Shown here in pieces: positions 50,508-59,332 of a stretch of 64,000 nt of DNA (the first letter of the stretch is position 1; each line of letters starts with the position of its first letter). This stretch comes from Actinobacteria bacterium UBA2279 (GTDB lineage Bacteria > Actinomycetota > Coriobacteriia > Anaerosomatales > Anaerosomataceae). The position numbers and the translations under genes are program-made. The notes beneath the pieces are model-generated. The model did no database searches, was not told where the DNA came from, and saw nothing but the letters and a program-made list of their open reading frames with translations. The DNA lies in NCBI GenBank assembly GCA_002347365.1, contig DDWT01000031.1, positions 7,053-71,052 of the forward strand, given 5' to 3'.

Positions 50508-50952
50508 TCGCAAGGTCTCCGACATCATGACTCGAGACCTGACCGCACTCACCCGCGAGACCAGCCTCCAGCAGGCCGCGCGGCTGTTCAGTCTCATGCG
50601 AATCTCGGGACTGCCGGTCGTCGATGACCAGCAGCGCGTCGTGGGCTTCCTCTCGGAAGCGGACATCATCGAGGCCATATCCCCACGCAGCCGCGACCGC
50701 TCCGGGATATTCGTGGCGGACTTCGGCGAGATCGCTCGCAAGATGCGCAGGGCCGGCGATGCCGCTGTCCGCGACTACATGACCGAGCACCCCATCACGG
50801 TGAACGAGTCCCAAGACGTGGGCAGCGTTTCAGAGATCATGCTGTCCGAGAGTGTGAAGATACTGCCCGTCGTTCGCGAGGGCGTGCTGATAGGAACCGT
50901 CAACCGCGCTGACGTCTGTAGCGCACTTATGGAAGATCACTGGGAGTCCTGA
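50500..50952 (+). CDS. CBS-domain pair protein
   Basis: This is a 150-residue protein made only of two CBS domains (VSDIMTRDLTALTRETSLQQ and VRDYMTEHPITVNESQDVGS). CBS pairs bind adenine nucleotides and regulate transporters. It overlaps the kinase-like gene and ends five bases before the antiporter start, suggesting it controls that antiporter. Confidence 0.88.
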   Translation: MPDRKVSDIMTRDLTALTRETSLQQAARLFSLMRISGLPVVDDQQRVVGFLSEADIIEAISPRSRDRSGIFVADFGEIARKMRRAGDAAVRDYMTEHPITVNESQDVGSVSEIMLSESVKILPVVREGVLIGTVNRADVCSALMEDHWES

Positions 50953-50957
50953 CATCC

Positions 50958-52166
50958 GTGGAGTTCGGCGCATTTCTCACCGTTGGCATGATGATAGTCC
51001 TCGGCTTCGTCGGGGCGCGACTGAGCGATAAGATCCGCATACCGTGGGTGGTCGGCTACATCCTTGTGGGCGTCGTGCTCGGGCAATCGGGTGTCGGCCT
51101 GCTTGGTCCGGATCTGATCGAGGCCCTCAACGTCATATCGCTGTTCGCTCTCGCGCTTATCGGCTTCACCATCGGCGGTGAGCTCCAGATCCGCGACCTG
51201 CGCGAGCTGGGCAGGAGTATCACCATCATCACCCTCTTCGAGGCGGGCTCGGCCTTCCTGCTGGTGGCCGGCACCATGTATCTTGTGACTCACAGCCTGC
51301 CGATCTCGCTCGTGTTCGGCGCTCTCGCGTCGGCGACGGCCCCGGCCGCTACGGTCGACGTGCTGTGGCAGTATCGGTCACGAGGTCCACTCACTACCAC
51401 CCTTTTCGGCGTTGTCGGCCTCGATGACGCAGCGGCGTTGATCATCTATGCGTTCGCCTCCTCGGCCACCAAAGCGCTGCTCGGCGCTGGAGGCTTTGAG
51501 TGGAGATCGGCGCTCTCCGGCCCACTGCTCGAGATAGGCGGCGCCCTGCTGATGGGTGCGATCGGCGGCTGGTTGCTGCACCTGGCGATGCGGTGGGTCC
51601 GCGAGAAAGGCCAACGGCTGATCATCCTCGTAGGCATGATCATGCTAATGGCAGGTCTGGCGGATCACTTCGGCGTCTCGCTCATTCTCACCAACATGGC
51701 CATGGGCTTCACGCTTGTGAACATCACCCGCGACAACCGGGTCGCGTTCGAACTCGTCGGGGCTTTCAACCCGCCCGTGATGGTGCTGTTCTTCGTACTG
51801 GTGGGCGCACGCGTCAACCTCTCGCTGCTGCCCAGCATCGGCCTGATCGGAGTCACCTACCTGTTCATGCGGGTCATAGGAAAGACAGCGGGCGCCTGGA
51901 CGGGTGCACGTCTATCCAAGGCACCCGAGGTGGTCCAGAAGTACCTCGGCCTTGGCCTGCTCTCACAGGCCGGCGTGGCCATCGGCCTCGCCATCGACGC
52001 ATCACATACGTTCGCAGCGTACGGGAGCGTGGGTGCCGAGATCGGGACGCTGGCCATCAACGTCATTGCGGCGACGACCTTCGTCTACCAGGTCATCGGC
52101 CCCGCTATGACCAAGGTGGCCATCTTCAAGGCGAACGAAGTCGCCGAAGAGTTCCGGACCGGCTAG
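50958..52166 (+). CDS. CPA2-type monovalent cation:proton antiporter
   Basis: This is a 402-residue protein with about 12-13 membrane helices, starting GTG 50958. It begins VEFGAFLTVGMMIVLGFVGA and has GYILVGVVLGQSGVGLLGPD, the CPA2 N-terminal pattern. The ion-binding helix carries GLDDAAALIIY (DD motif). There is no TrkA-N cytosolic domain. The CBS protein next door may do the sensing. Na+ or K+ specificity is not set. The stop is shared with the next gene through CTAG. Confidence 0.88.
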   Translation: MEFGAFLTVGMMIVLGFVGARLSDKIRIPWVVGYILVGVVLGQSGVGLLGPDLIEALNVISLFALALIGFTIGGELQIRDLRELGRSITIITLFEAGSAFLLVAGTMYLVTHSLPISLVFGALASATAPAATVDVLWQYRSRGPLTTTLFGVVGLDDAAALIIYAFASSATKALLGAGGFEWRSALSGPLLEIGGALLMGAIGGWLLHLAMRWVREKGQRLIILVGMIMLMAGLADHFGVSLILTNMAMGFTLVNITRDNRVAFELVGAFNPPVMVLFFVLVGARVNLSLLPSIGLIGVTYLFMRVIGKTAGAWTGARLSKAPEVVQKYLGLGLLSQAGVAIGLAIDASHTFAAYGSVGAEIGTLAINVIAATTFVYQVIGPAMTKVAIFKANEVAEEFRTG

Positions 52167-53143
52167 AGGTCTTCGAGCCAGTCGTATGACGCATCGCGGG
52201 AAACGACGTCGGTCAGCCGGTCCGCAAGCTCCACGAGCGCCGCGCCATTCTCGACCCCTTGCGACCACGCATAGGGAATCGCGTCCATACCGAGGCCGGC
52301 GCCGAGCAGAGCACCGGTGATCGCACCCGTGGAGTCACTATCGCCACCATGGTTGACTGCGAGCAGTACGGCAGCCGGCCAGTCCTCGGGGTAGGCCAGC
52401 GCACAGGCAAGCGAGATGGCAAGCGCCTCCTCGGCCACCCAGCCTTCTCCGAGCGTAGCGACGTCGATCTGTGTGCCCGGTCCCATCATCGCCAACTCGA
52501 CAGCTGTATCGACCGCATCCAAGACCTCGTCGTTGCCATCCCAGCCAACAAGCTCATCGCGTGCATCCGCGATAGCGCGATACAACGATGCCGTTCCCCG
52601 AACCAGGCGTGAGATCACCTCGGCCAGGAATCCCGCAGCAAGGTAACCGCTTGGATTCCCGTGCGTGAGCGCCGCGCTCGCGACTCCGATCTCGAACGCC
52701 CAACCGGGTCCGAACGCAAGCCCAACGGGCGCGACTCGCATGACGCCGCCGCAGCCCTTGCTGTCGTTGATCGGGGCATCGACCTCGCCGGGCTCACCGT
52801 CTCGAAGTGCGGCAAGGCACGTGCCTCCCGGAGCCCGTTGCTGTGCGGGGTCATCCTGCGTCCGGCGCCAACGCAGATACTCCTCCCAGATCGCCGATGC
52901 GGTATCAACACCCTCGAGAAGCGAGCGCACGACCCCTTCTGCGGTAGCGATGGTCATCTGCGTGTCGTCGGTGTAGGTTCCGGCCGGGTACCGCCCCCAC
53001 GGCTTGAACCCCGCTATCCCGCTGGGGCCGTACCGCTCGACGGTCTCCTCGGCGGAAAGGAACTCGACAGGCGCGCCCAAAGCGTCGCCGACGGCGACGC
53101 CGACGATGCACCCGCGCACCCTTGACTTGAAACGCCCGTCCAC
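52163..53143 (-). CDS. ADP-ribosylglycohydrolase family protein
   Basis: This is a 326-residue protein. GTG 53143 is chosen; it overlaps the macrodomain stop by one base. Metal-binding motifs are TYTDDTQMTIA near the start and NHGGDSDSTGAITGALLGA near the end, the two signatures of ARH/DraG. It removes ADP-ribose from proteins or hydrolyses ADP-ribose bonds. Together with its neighbour it forms an ADP-ribose processing pair. Confidence 0.9.
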   Translation of the reverse strand: MDGRFKSRVRGCIVGVAVGDALGAPVEFLSAEETVERYGPSGIAGFKPWGRYPAGTYTDDTQMTIATAEGVVRSLLEGVDTASAIWEEYLRWRRTQDDPAQQRAPGGTCLAALRDGEPGEVDAPINDSKGCGGVMRVAPVGLAFGPGWAFEIGVASAALTHGNPSGYLAAGFLAEVISRLVRGTASLYRAIADARDELVGWDGNDEVLDAVDTAVELAMMGPGTQIDVATLGEGWVAEEALAISLACALAYPEDWPAAVLLAVNHGGDSDSTGAITGALLGAGLGMDAIPYAWSQGVENGAALVELADRLTDVVSRDASYDWLEDL

Positions 53144-53700
53144 TAGGGCCGCTCCAGGACATCGGACGCAACGTCCGCCCACGTGGCGTAAGACGTCTCG
53201 TCGAAAAGCACGATCTCGACCTCGCGCACGTGAACCGCATGGGAAAGCGCGTCGATGATCGCCTCCAAAGCAACGGGAGCGGCGAGCTCGACGGGATAAC
53301 CGAAGACTCCCGTGGATATCGAAGGAAACGCCACCGACACCAGGCCGTACTCGTCCGCGATATCGATCGCCGACCGATACGCCGCGCCGAGAAGCTCGGC
53401 CTCGTTGTGACGGCCGTGATGCCACACGGGGCCCACAGCATGGATCACATAGCGGGAAGGCAGCGCTCCGCCGGTCGTGATAGCCGCGGAGCCCACGGCA
53501 AGCGCACCGTGCTCGGCTACGAACGCGCGGCACTCCTCGGCGATGGCGGGACCGCCCGCCCGGTGTATCGCCCCGCTGACGCCGCCCCCCGGCGTGAGCC
53601 ACTCATTGGCCGCGTTGACGATCGCATCAGTGGCCGCGGTCGTGATGTCGCCGCGACGGACGATGATTGCGTGACCTTGATCGATCTCCATACGGGTCAT
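53143..53700 (-). CDS. Macrodomain (O-acetyl-ADP-ribose deacetylase-like) protein
   Basis: This is a 185-residue protein. ATG 53700 follows GGGGGTGG; ATG 53691 also possible. The macro signature NAANEWLTPGGGVSGAIHRA holds the ADP-ribose-binding Asn and Gly loop, and PSISTGVFGYP the second loop. It acts on O-acetyl-ADP-ribose or on mono-ADP-ribosylated targets. Its stop and the next start share bases in TAGTG. Confidence 0.9.
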   Translation of the reverse strand: MTRMEIDQGHAIIVRRGDITTAATDAIVNAANEWLTPGGGVSGAIHRAGGPAIAEECRAFVAEHGALAVGSAAITTGGALPSRYVIHAVGPVWHHGRHNEAELLGAAYRSAIDIADEYGLVSVAFPSISTGVFGYPVELAAPVALEAIIDALSHAVHVREVEIVLFDETSYATWADVASDVLERP

Positions 53701-53755
53701 GAGTGACCACCCCCTAGAGAGAATGGTACCCTCGTCCCCTGACAAGGAGGCGGCC

Positions 53756-54595
53756 ATGTGCGAGTTTTGCGTTCAGCACGGCGACGGCAAGAAGTGGTAT
53801 CTCGAGGCCTCCAACTACGCCTACGACCTGCAGAGTGACCTCGAGCGCCGCGAGTACGCGATCGACTTTGTGCAGGGCTTCAGCAAGCGCATGCCTGGCA
53901 ATGTGAAGCTGCTTGAGATTGTGAAGTCCGCGCCGCGTCCGGTTCAGCGAATCTTCCGCGCGCTCACACTGCCGCACCAGAAGAAGGCCCATTTCGGGCA
54001 GCCTGTGCCGATCGAGGAATGCGAGCAGATCTTCGATCTCGCTACGAGCATCGTCCAGGTCCCGTGCGTCTGCCGTGATTTTGCCGGCATGCCCGAGCGC
54101 GGCTACTGCATCGCCATGACGGTCACCCCGCAAGACGAGGCACTGGCCGAGATGTTCAGCGGCTTTGCGGATGGCCCCGACACGAGCGCTCTGCAGAGAC
54201 TGACGCGGGCCGAGGCCTCTGAAGTCCTGCAACGCTGCGAAGACGAGGGCCTCATGCACTCCGTCTGGACATTCGGGACGCCGTTCATCAGTGCTATCTG
54301 CAACTGCAATCTGGCCGCGGGTTGCATGGCGATGCGCACGACCTTGGAGTTCGGCCACAAGACGATGTGGAAGGGCGAGTACGTGGCCGAGATGAACGAT
54401 GAGGCGTGCCGGGGTTGCCGTGCATGCGTCGAACGCTGCCCCTTCTCGGCGATCAGCTGGGATGTGGAGCACAAGGTCGCCGTTATCGACCCTCATGCGT
54501 GCTACGGGTGCGGAATCTGCCGCTCCGCGTGCCGCTTCGATGCCATATCACTGTCGGCTCGCGCCTCAGACGTATCGCTCGCAACTGACTGGTAG
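53756..54595 (+). CDS. Ferredoxin-domain protein with Cys-rich N-terminal domain
   Basis: This is a 279-residue protein. ATG 53756 follows GGAGGCGGCC; the longer frame to 53699 has no site. Two 4Fe-4S motifs lie at the C-terminus (CRGCRACVERCPF, CYGCGICRSACRF). The first 200 residues hold further Cys (MCEFCVQHGDG, VPCVCRDF, AICNCNLAAGC) that may bind another cluster or metal. It looks like a soluble electron carrier or a redox sensor, but no partner is next to it. Confidence 0.8.
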   Translation: MCEFCVQHGDGKKWYLEASNYAYDLQSDLERREYAIDFVQGFSKRMPGNVKLLEIVKSAPRPVQRIFRALTLPHQKKAHFGQPVPIEECEQIFDLATSIVQVPCVCRDFAGMPERGYCIAMTVTPQDEALAEMFSGFADGPDTSALQRLTRAEASEVLQRCEDEGLMHSVWTFGTPFISAICNCNLAAGCMAMRTTLEFGHKTMWKGEYVAEMNDEACRGCRACVERCPFSAISWDVEHKVAVIDPHACYGCGICRSACRFDAISLSARASDVSLATDW

Positions 54596-54598
54596 CGC

Positions 54599-55384
54599 CT
54601 AGCGGACCGGGAGCCAACGGGCGACTTCGGGGCCGTCGAGCAGCTCCCATGAGCCATCGATGCCTGCGCTCCCCGCGCCCAATTCGAAATGCAGCATCGC
54701 GATGCCGCAATCGAGCCGTTTCGACACCCGCTGCGTGTCTCCATCTACCACTGAGACGATGACCGCCCCATCTTCGAACCGGAATCGCCATGGCTGGCGG
54801 TTCATTGCCGATGGCGCGATCCGGGCCGCGTCGACTCCTGCGCGCGCCCACTCAGGCCACGTTTCCACTCCAGGCGCGATCTCGGAAAGTCCGCGTCGGG
54901 ACTTCGAACGCCCCATCCTGAAGACGACACGCTCCTTGGGAGTGATGTGCTCGGCTGCGAACCCGAGCGGGCTCACCGCATATACCCGCTCGCTTGCCGC
55001 CACTCCCCCGAGCATCGTGGCATGCCGCGAGCTGAACAGCCCGCCGACCCAGCACGTGTCCAGACCGAGCGCGGTAGCTTCAAGCACCACTCCCTCGCCG
55101 GTGTAGCCGACCGCAGCCTGAACGTGCGGCGCGCCTGCTTTGCCCACGAATGCGAGCGCACTCGGCGAGCCGGAGATCCCGCCGTACGAACCGACCACGC
55201 CCATGAACAGACGCTGAGGCGCCTCGCGGACCACGACGACCCGCGCGATGTCGCCGAACGGGCGAGACTGCGCAGCGACCTTTACGAGCGTATCCAAGAC
55301 GTCTGCCGGAATCTGGCGTGTCTGGAAGCTGCGGCGCGCGCGACGCAATGGGATGGCTTCATACCAGCGATGCTCGTCTATCAC
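54599..55384 (-). CDS. Nitroreductase-fold protein (TM1586-type)
   Basis: This is a 261-residue protein. GTG 55384 overlaps the histidine kinase stop by GTGA. Features are IPLRRARRSFQTRQIPADVL (phosphate-binding Arg of the FMN site), QAAVGYTGEGVVLEATALGL, DTCWVGGLFS, and the late SAMNRQPWRFRFEDG. These fit a two-domain nitroreductase of the TM1586 group. FMN use and substrate are inferred. Confidence 0.8.
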   Translation of the reverse strand: MIDEHRWYEAIPLRRARRSFQTRQIPADVLDTLVKVAAQSRPFGDIARVVVVREAPQRLFMGVVGSYGGISGSPSALAFVGKAGAPHVQAAVGYTGEGVVLEATALGLDTCWVGGLFSSRHATMLGGVAASERVYAVSPLGFAAEHITPKERVVFRMGRSKSRRGLSEIAPGVETWPEWARAGVDAARIAPSAMNRQPWRFRFEDGAVIVSVVDGDTQRVSKRLDCGIAMLHFELGAGSAGIDGSWELLDGPEVARWLPVR

Positions 55385-57450
55385 GCCAACGGCTCCGAAG
55401 TCGGGCACGTCTCGGGCAGGATGAGCGAGAATGTCGTGCCCCTCCCTTGCTCGCTCGTGACGACGATCTCGGCGGAAAGCACGTCCGCAAGCTTGCGGGA
55501 GAGAGCGAGTCCCAGCCCCGTCCCCCGGTGCGTGCCTGAATCGCCACGGCTCATCTGCCTGAACTCCTGAAACACATACGGCAGCTCGGCGGCGGGTATC
55601 CCAATGCCGCTGTCCACCACGGAGACGGTCACGAAGCCGTCGGCGATCGCCGACACCGACACGTAGATGGCGCCCTCGGCCGTGTACTTGATGGCGTTTG
55701 ATATGAGATTCATGAGGATCTGCTGGAGTTTGAATCGATCGCTCACTATATTCACGGGACGGAGAGCGGAGGTGAAGTGCACCTCGATCCCCTTCTCTTC
55801 TGCCGGCGGGCGCATGCTGAACAGCGTTGACTCGGCCAGCTCGACGACATCGAACGAGTCGGCCTCGCAGCGTGCCTGTCCGGCCTGGACTGCCGAGATA
55901 TCCAGGACATCGCTGATGAGATCCAGCAGCGAACGGCCTGCTTCATTGACCATGCCGACCTGCTTCGTCTGCTCTTCATCGATTTCGCCGACCAGGCCTC
56001 CGAGGAGCATGTCGGTAAGCCCTATGATGGTGTACAGCGGCGTACGCAACTCGTGGCTCATGTTGGCGAAGAACACGTCCCGCGCCTGCGTCGCCTCCTG
56101 GAGCTCAGCGTTGGCGCGAACCAGATCGTCCGTGCGCTGCTCGACGAGCCGCTCGAGGTTCTGGCGATAGTGCTCCAGTTCCTCCTCGGCCCTGCGGCGA
56201 TCCGACACGTCGTGCACGATCGCGTAGATCATCTCGCGACCGTGCATGGTGATGGGACCGGCGTACAACTCGACTTCACGCACTCCGCCGTCGGCCACGC
56301 GATGCTTGAACTGGAAGTAGTCGCGAGTGCCATCGATCGCACGCCGGAGTTCAGATTGCACGTGTTCGGGCGCGAGAGTGTCGATCTGGTAGATGCTCAT
56401 AGTCGTGAGCTCTTCACACGGGTAGCCGTAGAACGTACATGCGGCGTCATTGGCCTCGACGATCTGCGAAGACTCCGGGTCGATGACGATCATCGGCAGA
56501 TGTGTGTGCCGGAACAGGGCACTGTAGCGCTCCTCGCTCTCCATCAACTCGCGCCGCGAACGTATCTGCCACAGCCCGGGAGAGAGACGCGCTCCGATCA
56601 GTCCGAGAACCGCTCTCGCCGTCTGAGGATCTTTGAGCGGCCGACGCCACAGGACGGCCAGGATACCGATGCGGCGACCGGAAGGGTCCGTGATAGGAAC
56701 CCCCGCGTATGCTTCGAAACCCTCGGTCGATACCCAGTCGTCTTCAGGGAACCGTTCGTGCAGTCCATACGGGTAGCATACGACGCGCTTGCTTGAGACC
56801 GCCGAAGCAGGCTTGCCGATCAGACTCCACTCGACATCGTGGTCGGCGCCCCCATCACAGCGGCAGAGCAGCATCCTGGCACGAGTAGCGCGTTCGGATT
56901 CCACCTCGGCCACGTACACAGCATCGCAATCCAGCGTGCTCTCCAGCAGGTCCGCGTAGCCCTCCAGCGCATCACCCGTCAAGTGCGCCGCTCGGAGCGG
57001 GTGCGTCGCCGAGCCGCCCTCCGGCTCATCCGGGAGCTCACCGGCAAAGACGATGGCGCCCACAAGCGTGTCTTCGGGTTTCCAGCTTGCAAGTACCCAG
57101 AAGTCGAACTCCGCGCTGCGTCCGGTGGACAGTCGCATGCGTGTGTGAATGCTTGCCCGCTGTCGGCCTCGTTCCAGTGTGCTCGACAGCAACTCCCATA
57201 GATCCATGCCGTCAAACGTCATGGGACGTCGGCGTGTCCCGTCCGGGAGTGTCACCAGAAGCGGGGTCGCCGCTTCGTTGGCCACGAGGAGCTCACCGTT
57301 CGGGCCGAATGCGAATGCCGGCAGAGGTAGCAGGGCCGCGATGACATGGTAGAACTCCACGCCCTCCGCAACCGCACGCCGCCCCCCGGTCGTCCCGGGT
57401 GTGTCCTCCATGGGATTCACGCCGCTTGGACCCTCCGTGTGCCTGGTCAT
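55381..57450 (-). CDS. Sensor histidine kinase (PAS-GAF-PAS-HisKA-HATPase)
   Basis: This is a 689-residue soluble protein. Domains in order are PAS (about 30-140), GAF-like (about 150-300), PAS with a PAC end (about 310-430), a coiled coil (EELEHYRQNLERLVEQRT), HisKA with NMSHELRTPLYTIIGL, and HATPase with NLISNAIKYTAEG, DSGIGIP and GTGLGLALS. ATG 57450 has no ribosome site but a TATCTT box five bases away; ATG 57411 is possible. No response regulator is nearby, so the partner is unknown. Confidence 0.88.
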   Translation of the reverse strand: MTRHTEGPSGVNPMEDTPGTTGGRRAVAEGVEFYHVIAALLPLPAFAFGPNGELLVANEAATPLLVTLPDGTRRRPMTFDGMDLWELLSSTLERGRQRASIHTRMRLSTGRSAEFDFWVLASWKPEDTLVGAIVFAGELPDEPEGGSATHPLRAAHLTGDALEGYADLLESTLDCDAVYVAEVESERATRARMLLCRCDGGADHDVEWSLIGKPASAVSSKRVVCYPYGLHERFPEDDWVSTEGFEAYAGVPITDPSGRRIGILAVLWRRPLKDPQTARAVLGLIGARLSPGLWQIRSRRELMESEERYSALFRHTHLPMIVIDPESSQIVEANDAACTFYGYPCEELTTMSIYQIDTLAPEHVQSELRRAIDGTRDYFQFKHRVADGGVREVELYAGPITMHGREMIYAIVHDVSDRRRAEEELEHYRQNLERLVEQRTDDLVRANAELQEATQARDVFFANMSHELRTPLYTIIGLTDMLLGGLVGEIDEEQTKQVGMVNEAGRSLLDLISDVLDISAVQAGQARCEADSFDVVELAESTLFSMRPPAEEKGIEVHFTSALRPVNIVSDRFKLQQILMNLISNAIKYTAEGAIYVSVSAIADGFVTVSVVDSGIGIPAAELPYVFQEFRQMSRGDSGTHRGTGLGLALSRKLADVLSAEIVVTSEQGRGTTFSLILPETCPTSEPLA

Positions 57451-57516
57451 ACGGGAAGATACTCTGATGATGACGGTTGGCGGGGCGTTAGCGCAATCTC
57501 ACAAGGAGGGTATCGC

Positions 57517-57798
57517 GTGCAGGAGGATCGAATCCGGCTTCACGTGTGGGTCTCGGGCGTCGTGCAGGGAGTATTCTACCGCGCTGCAACGATCGAGCGC
57601 GCACGGGAGCTGGAGGTTGATGGCTGGGTCCGCAACCTCCCGGACACCCGTGTCGAAGCTGTGTTCGAGGGCACCGCCGAAGCTGTGGGGCGAATGCTTG
57701 CGTGGGCGTACGAGGGTCCCGCACATGCCGTTGTCGAGCACATCGAAGCGAGCGCCGAGACGCCCCGGGACGAGCAGGGGTTCCGCGTGGCCTACTAG
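57517..57798 (+). CDS. acyP: Acylphosphatase
   Basis: This is a 93-residue protein of usual size. GTG 57517 follows AAGGAGGGTATCGC. The active-site loop VSGVVQGVFYRAATIERARE holds the phosphate-binding Arg, and VDGWVRNLPDTRVEAVFEG has the catalytic Asn. It hydrolyses carboxyl phosphates such as acetyl or carbamoyl phosphate. It shares a CTAG stop with the next gene. Confidence 0.95.
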   Translation: MQEDRIRLHVWVSGVVQGVFYRAATIERARELEVDGWVRNLPDTRVEAVFEGTAEAVGRMLAWAYEGPAHAVVEHIEASAETPRDEQGFRVAY

Positions 57799-58688
57799 CC
57801 CGGTATCTCGGGCTTGCGTACACCCAGAGTGTTGACGAGACTGACGCCCACGATGGCGATTCCGCCCCCCGCGAGCGAGAGCAGCGTGGGTACCTCGGCT
57901 ATCCATAGCCACGCGATCCCGATGGCGAGCACCGGAGACACATAGAGGAAGCTCGACACTATAGACGCGGGAAGCTTGGACAGCGCATGCGACCACAGCA
58001 CGTAGGCTATGGCTGCCGGGAAGACGCCGAGGTATACCACGGCCCACGTCGCGGAAGCGGGAGCTGTTGACGCCTGCGACAGCAGGTTCGGAGTGAACAC
58101 GAGCATGGGGATCGTCCCGAGCCAGATCGCATAGGAGGTGAACTCCAGCGGCTTGTAGCGTCGAAGCAGCGGTTTGGACACGATGAAGTAGGCAGCCGTC
58201 GAGACCGCGGACAGCAAGATCAGCAGGGCGCCCGGATCGAACGCAAGGTGTCCCTCTGCCTCGCCGAGAGTGATGAGGGCGACTCCCGAGAAGGCCACGA
58301 GGATGCCCGACCAACCCCAGGGTGTGAGCCGTTCACCCAATACGACCGTAGCCATGAGCGCAGTGAATATGGGGCCGGATGCGATGAGAAGACTCGCGGC
58401 TCCCGCAGTCACGGTCTGCTCGCCGAAATTCAATGCGATGTGGTAGACGGTTATGCCCAGCGTGCCTGCCAGTGCCAGGTGCGGGATATCGCGCAACGCA
58501 GGAAGCCGCATGCGCTTGAACACGGCGTACCCCGCGAGAACCAGTGACGCCGTGGCAAACCGCAACAACGCGACCTCACCGGGCCCGTAGCCCTTCAGGC
58601 CCTCCTTGATGCCCGCGAATGCCGACGCCCACAACACCAGCGTCACGCTCACGGCAACCAGGGTGTGTGCATCAGGACGATCACTCAT
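57795..58688 (-). CDS. DMT-superfamily (EamA) transporter
   Basis: This is a 297-residue protein with 10 membrane helices in two EamA repeats. ATG 58688 overlaps the GNAT stop by ATGA. The first helix begins VAVSVTLVLWASAFAGIKEG, and the repeat junction is at PTVVLGERLTPW-like TVVLGERLTPWGW, a typical EamA mark. Substrates of relatives are amino acids or other metabolites; none is shown here. Confidence 0.88.
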   Translation of the reverse strand: MSDRPDAHTLVAVSVTLVLWASAFAGIKEGLKGYGPGEVALLRFATASLVLAGYAVFKRMRLPALRDIPHLALAGTLGITVYHIALNFGEQTVTAGAASLLIASGPIFTALMATVVLGERLTPWGWSGILVAFSGVALITLGEAEGHLAFDPGALLILLSAVSTAAYFIVSKPLLRRYKPLEFTSYAIWLGTIPMLVFTPNLLSQASTAPASATWAVVYLGVFPAAIAYVLWSHALSKLPASIVSSFLYVSPVLAIGIAWLWIAEVPTLLSLAGGGIAIVGVSLVNTLGVRKPEIPG

Positions 58689-59164
58689 GTGAGGTCGGCT
58701 TCCATGAACGCGACATCGTCCCATAGGGTCTCCCGATAGCGGGGGATGTGCTTGAAGCCGAGGCTCTCGTACAGCGCGATGGCCGAGAAGAACTCCGAAC
58801 CCGTTGACAGTCGCATGCGGTCGTAGCCCTCATCCCGCGCCTCGGACATCAACCGCACCATCATCGCGCGAGCCACCCCGCGACGTCGCACCTCGGCGGA
58901 CACGAACACACGACGCACCTCACACGTGCCGTCGGGCAGCGGTCGCAACATCGCGCAACCTACTGGCGTGCCTTCGATGCGCGCGAGCAGGATGCGGCCG
59001 CCCGGCTCATCGTAGAGCGAGTCAGGGCCTTCGATCTCGTCGTCGAAAGCATCCGCTTCGATACCCTCGTGACCGAGCCCCGAGAAGTGCATCGCGAGCC
59101 CGTGGAGCATCAGACGTACGTCAGCGAGTTGCTCAGGGGTGTGCGTGCAGAGTACCTCGACCAT
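58685..59164 (-). CDS. GNAT-family N-acetyltransferase
   Basis: This is a 159-residue protein. ATG 59164 follows GGAGCATTC. It has VRRVFVSAEVRRRGVARAMM, a classic acetyl-CoA loop, and ALYESLGFKHIPRYRETL, the end strand of the fold. It is translationally coupled to the EamA transporter. The substrate is unknown. Confidence 0.88.
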   Translation of the reverse strand: MVEVLCTHTPEQLADVRLMLHGLAMHFSGLGHEGIEADAFDDEIEGPDSLYDEPGGRILLARIEGTPVGCAMLRPLPDGTCEVRRVFVSAEVRRRGVARAMMVRLMSEARDEGYDRMRLSTGSEFFSAIALYESLGFKHIPRYRETLWDDVAFMEADLT

Positions 59165-59189
59165 GAATGCTCCATGTCTTCGCTGGTGT

Positions 59190-59297
59190 TCAGATGCCGA
59201 GACGTCTGTGGACGGCTTCGCTCTCCAACTCGCGGAACGCGTCCGAGCCTGCCCAGCGTGCGGCACGCGATTCACTCTGCCTCAAGCGCGCCGCCAC
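59190..59297 (-). CDS. Possible small basic protein
   Basis: A 35-residue frame starts at GTG 59297 with GAGGAG five bases upstream. The sequence is rich in Arg, Ala and Glu and has no known motif. It lies in the 168-base gap between the ABC permease and the GNAT gene, in the same direction as both. Only the ribosome site supports it. Confidence 0.3.
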   Translation of the reverse strand: MAARLRQSESRAARWAGSDAFRELESEAVHRRLGI

Positions 59298-59332
59298 GGC
59301 AACTCCTCGGCGGACGTGCGTCCACGGCCCGC

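Noticed and set aside
52163..53602. Longer ADP-ribosylglycohydrolase with 150 extra N-terminal residues
   Set aside because: The extra part is a shadow of the macrodomain gene; GTG 53143 gives the normal family start.
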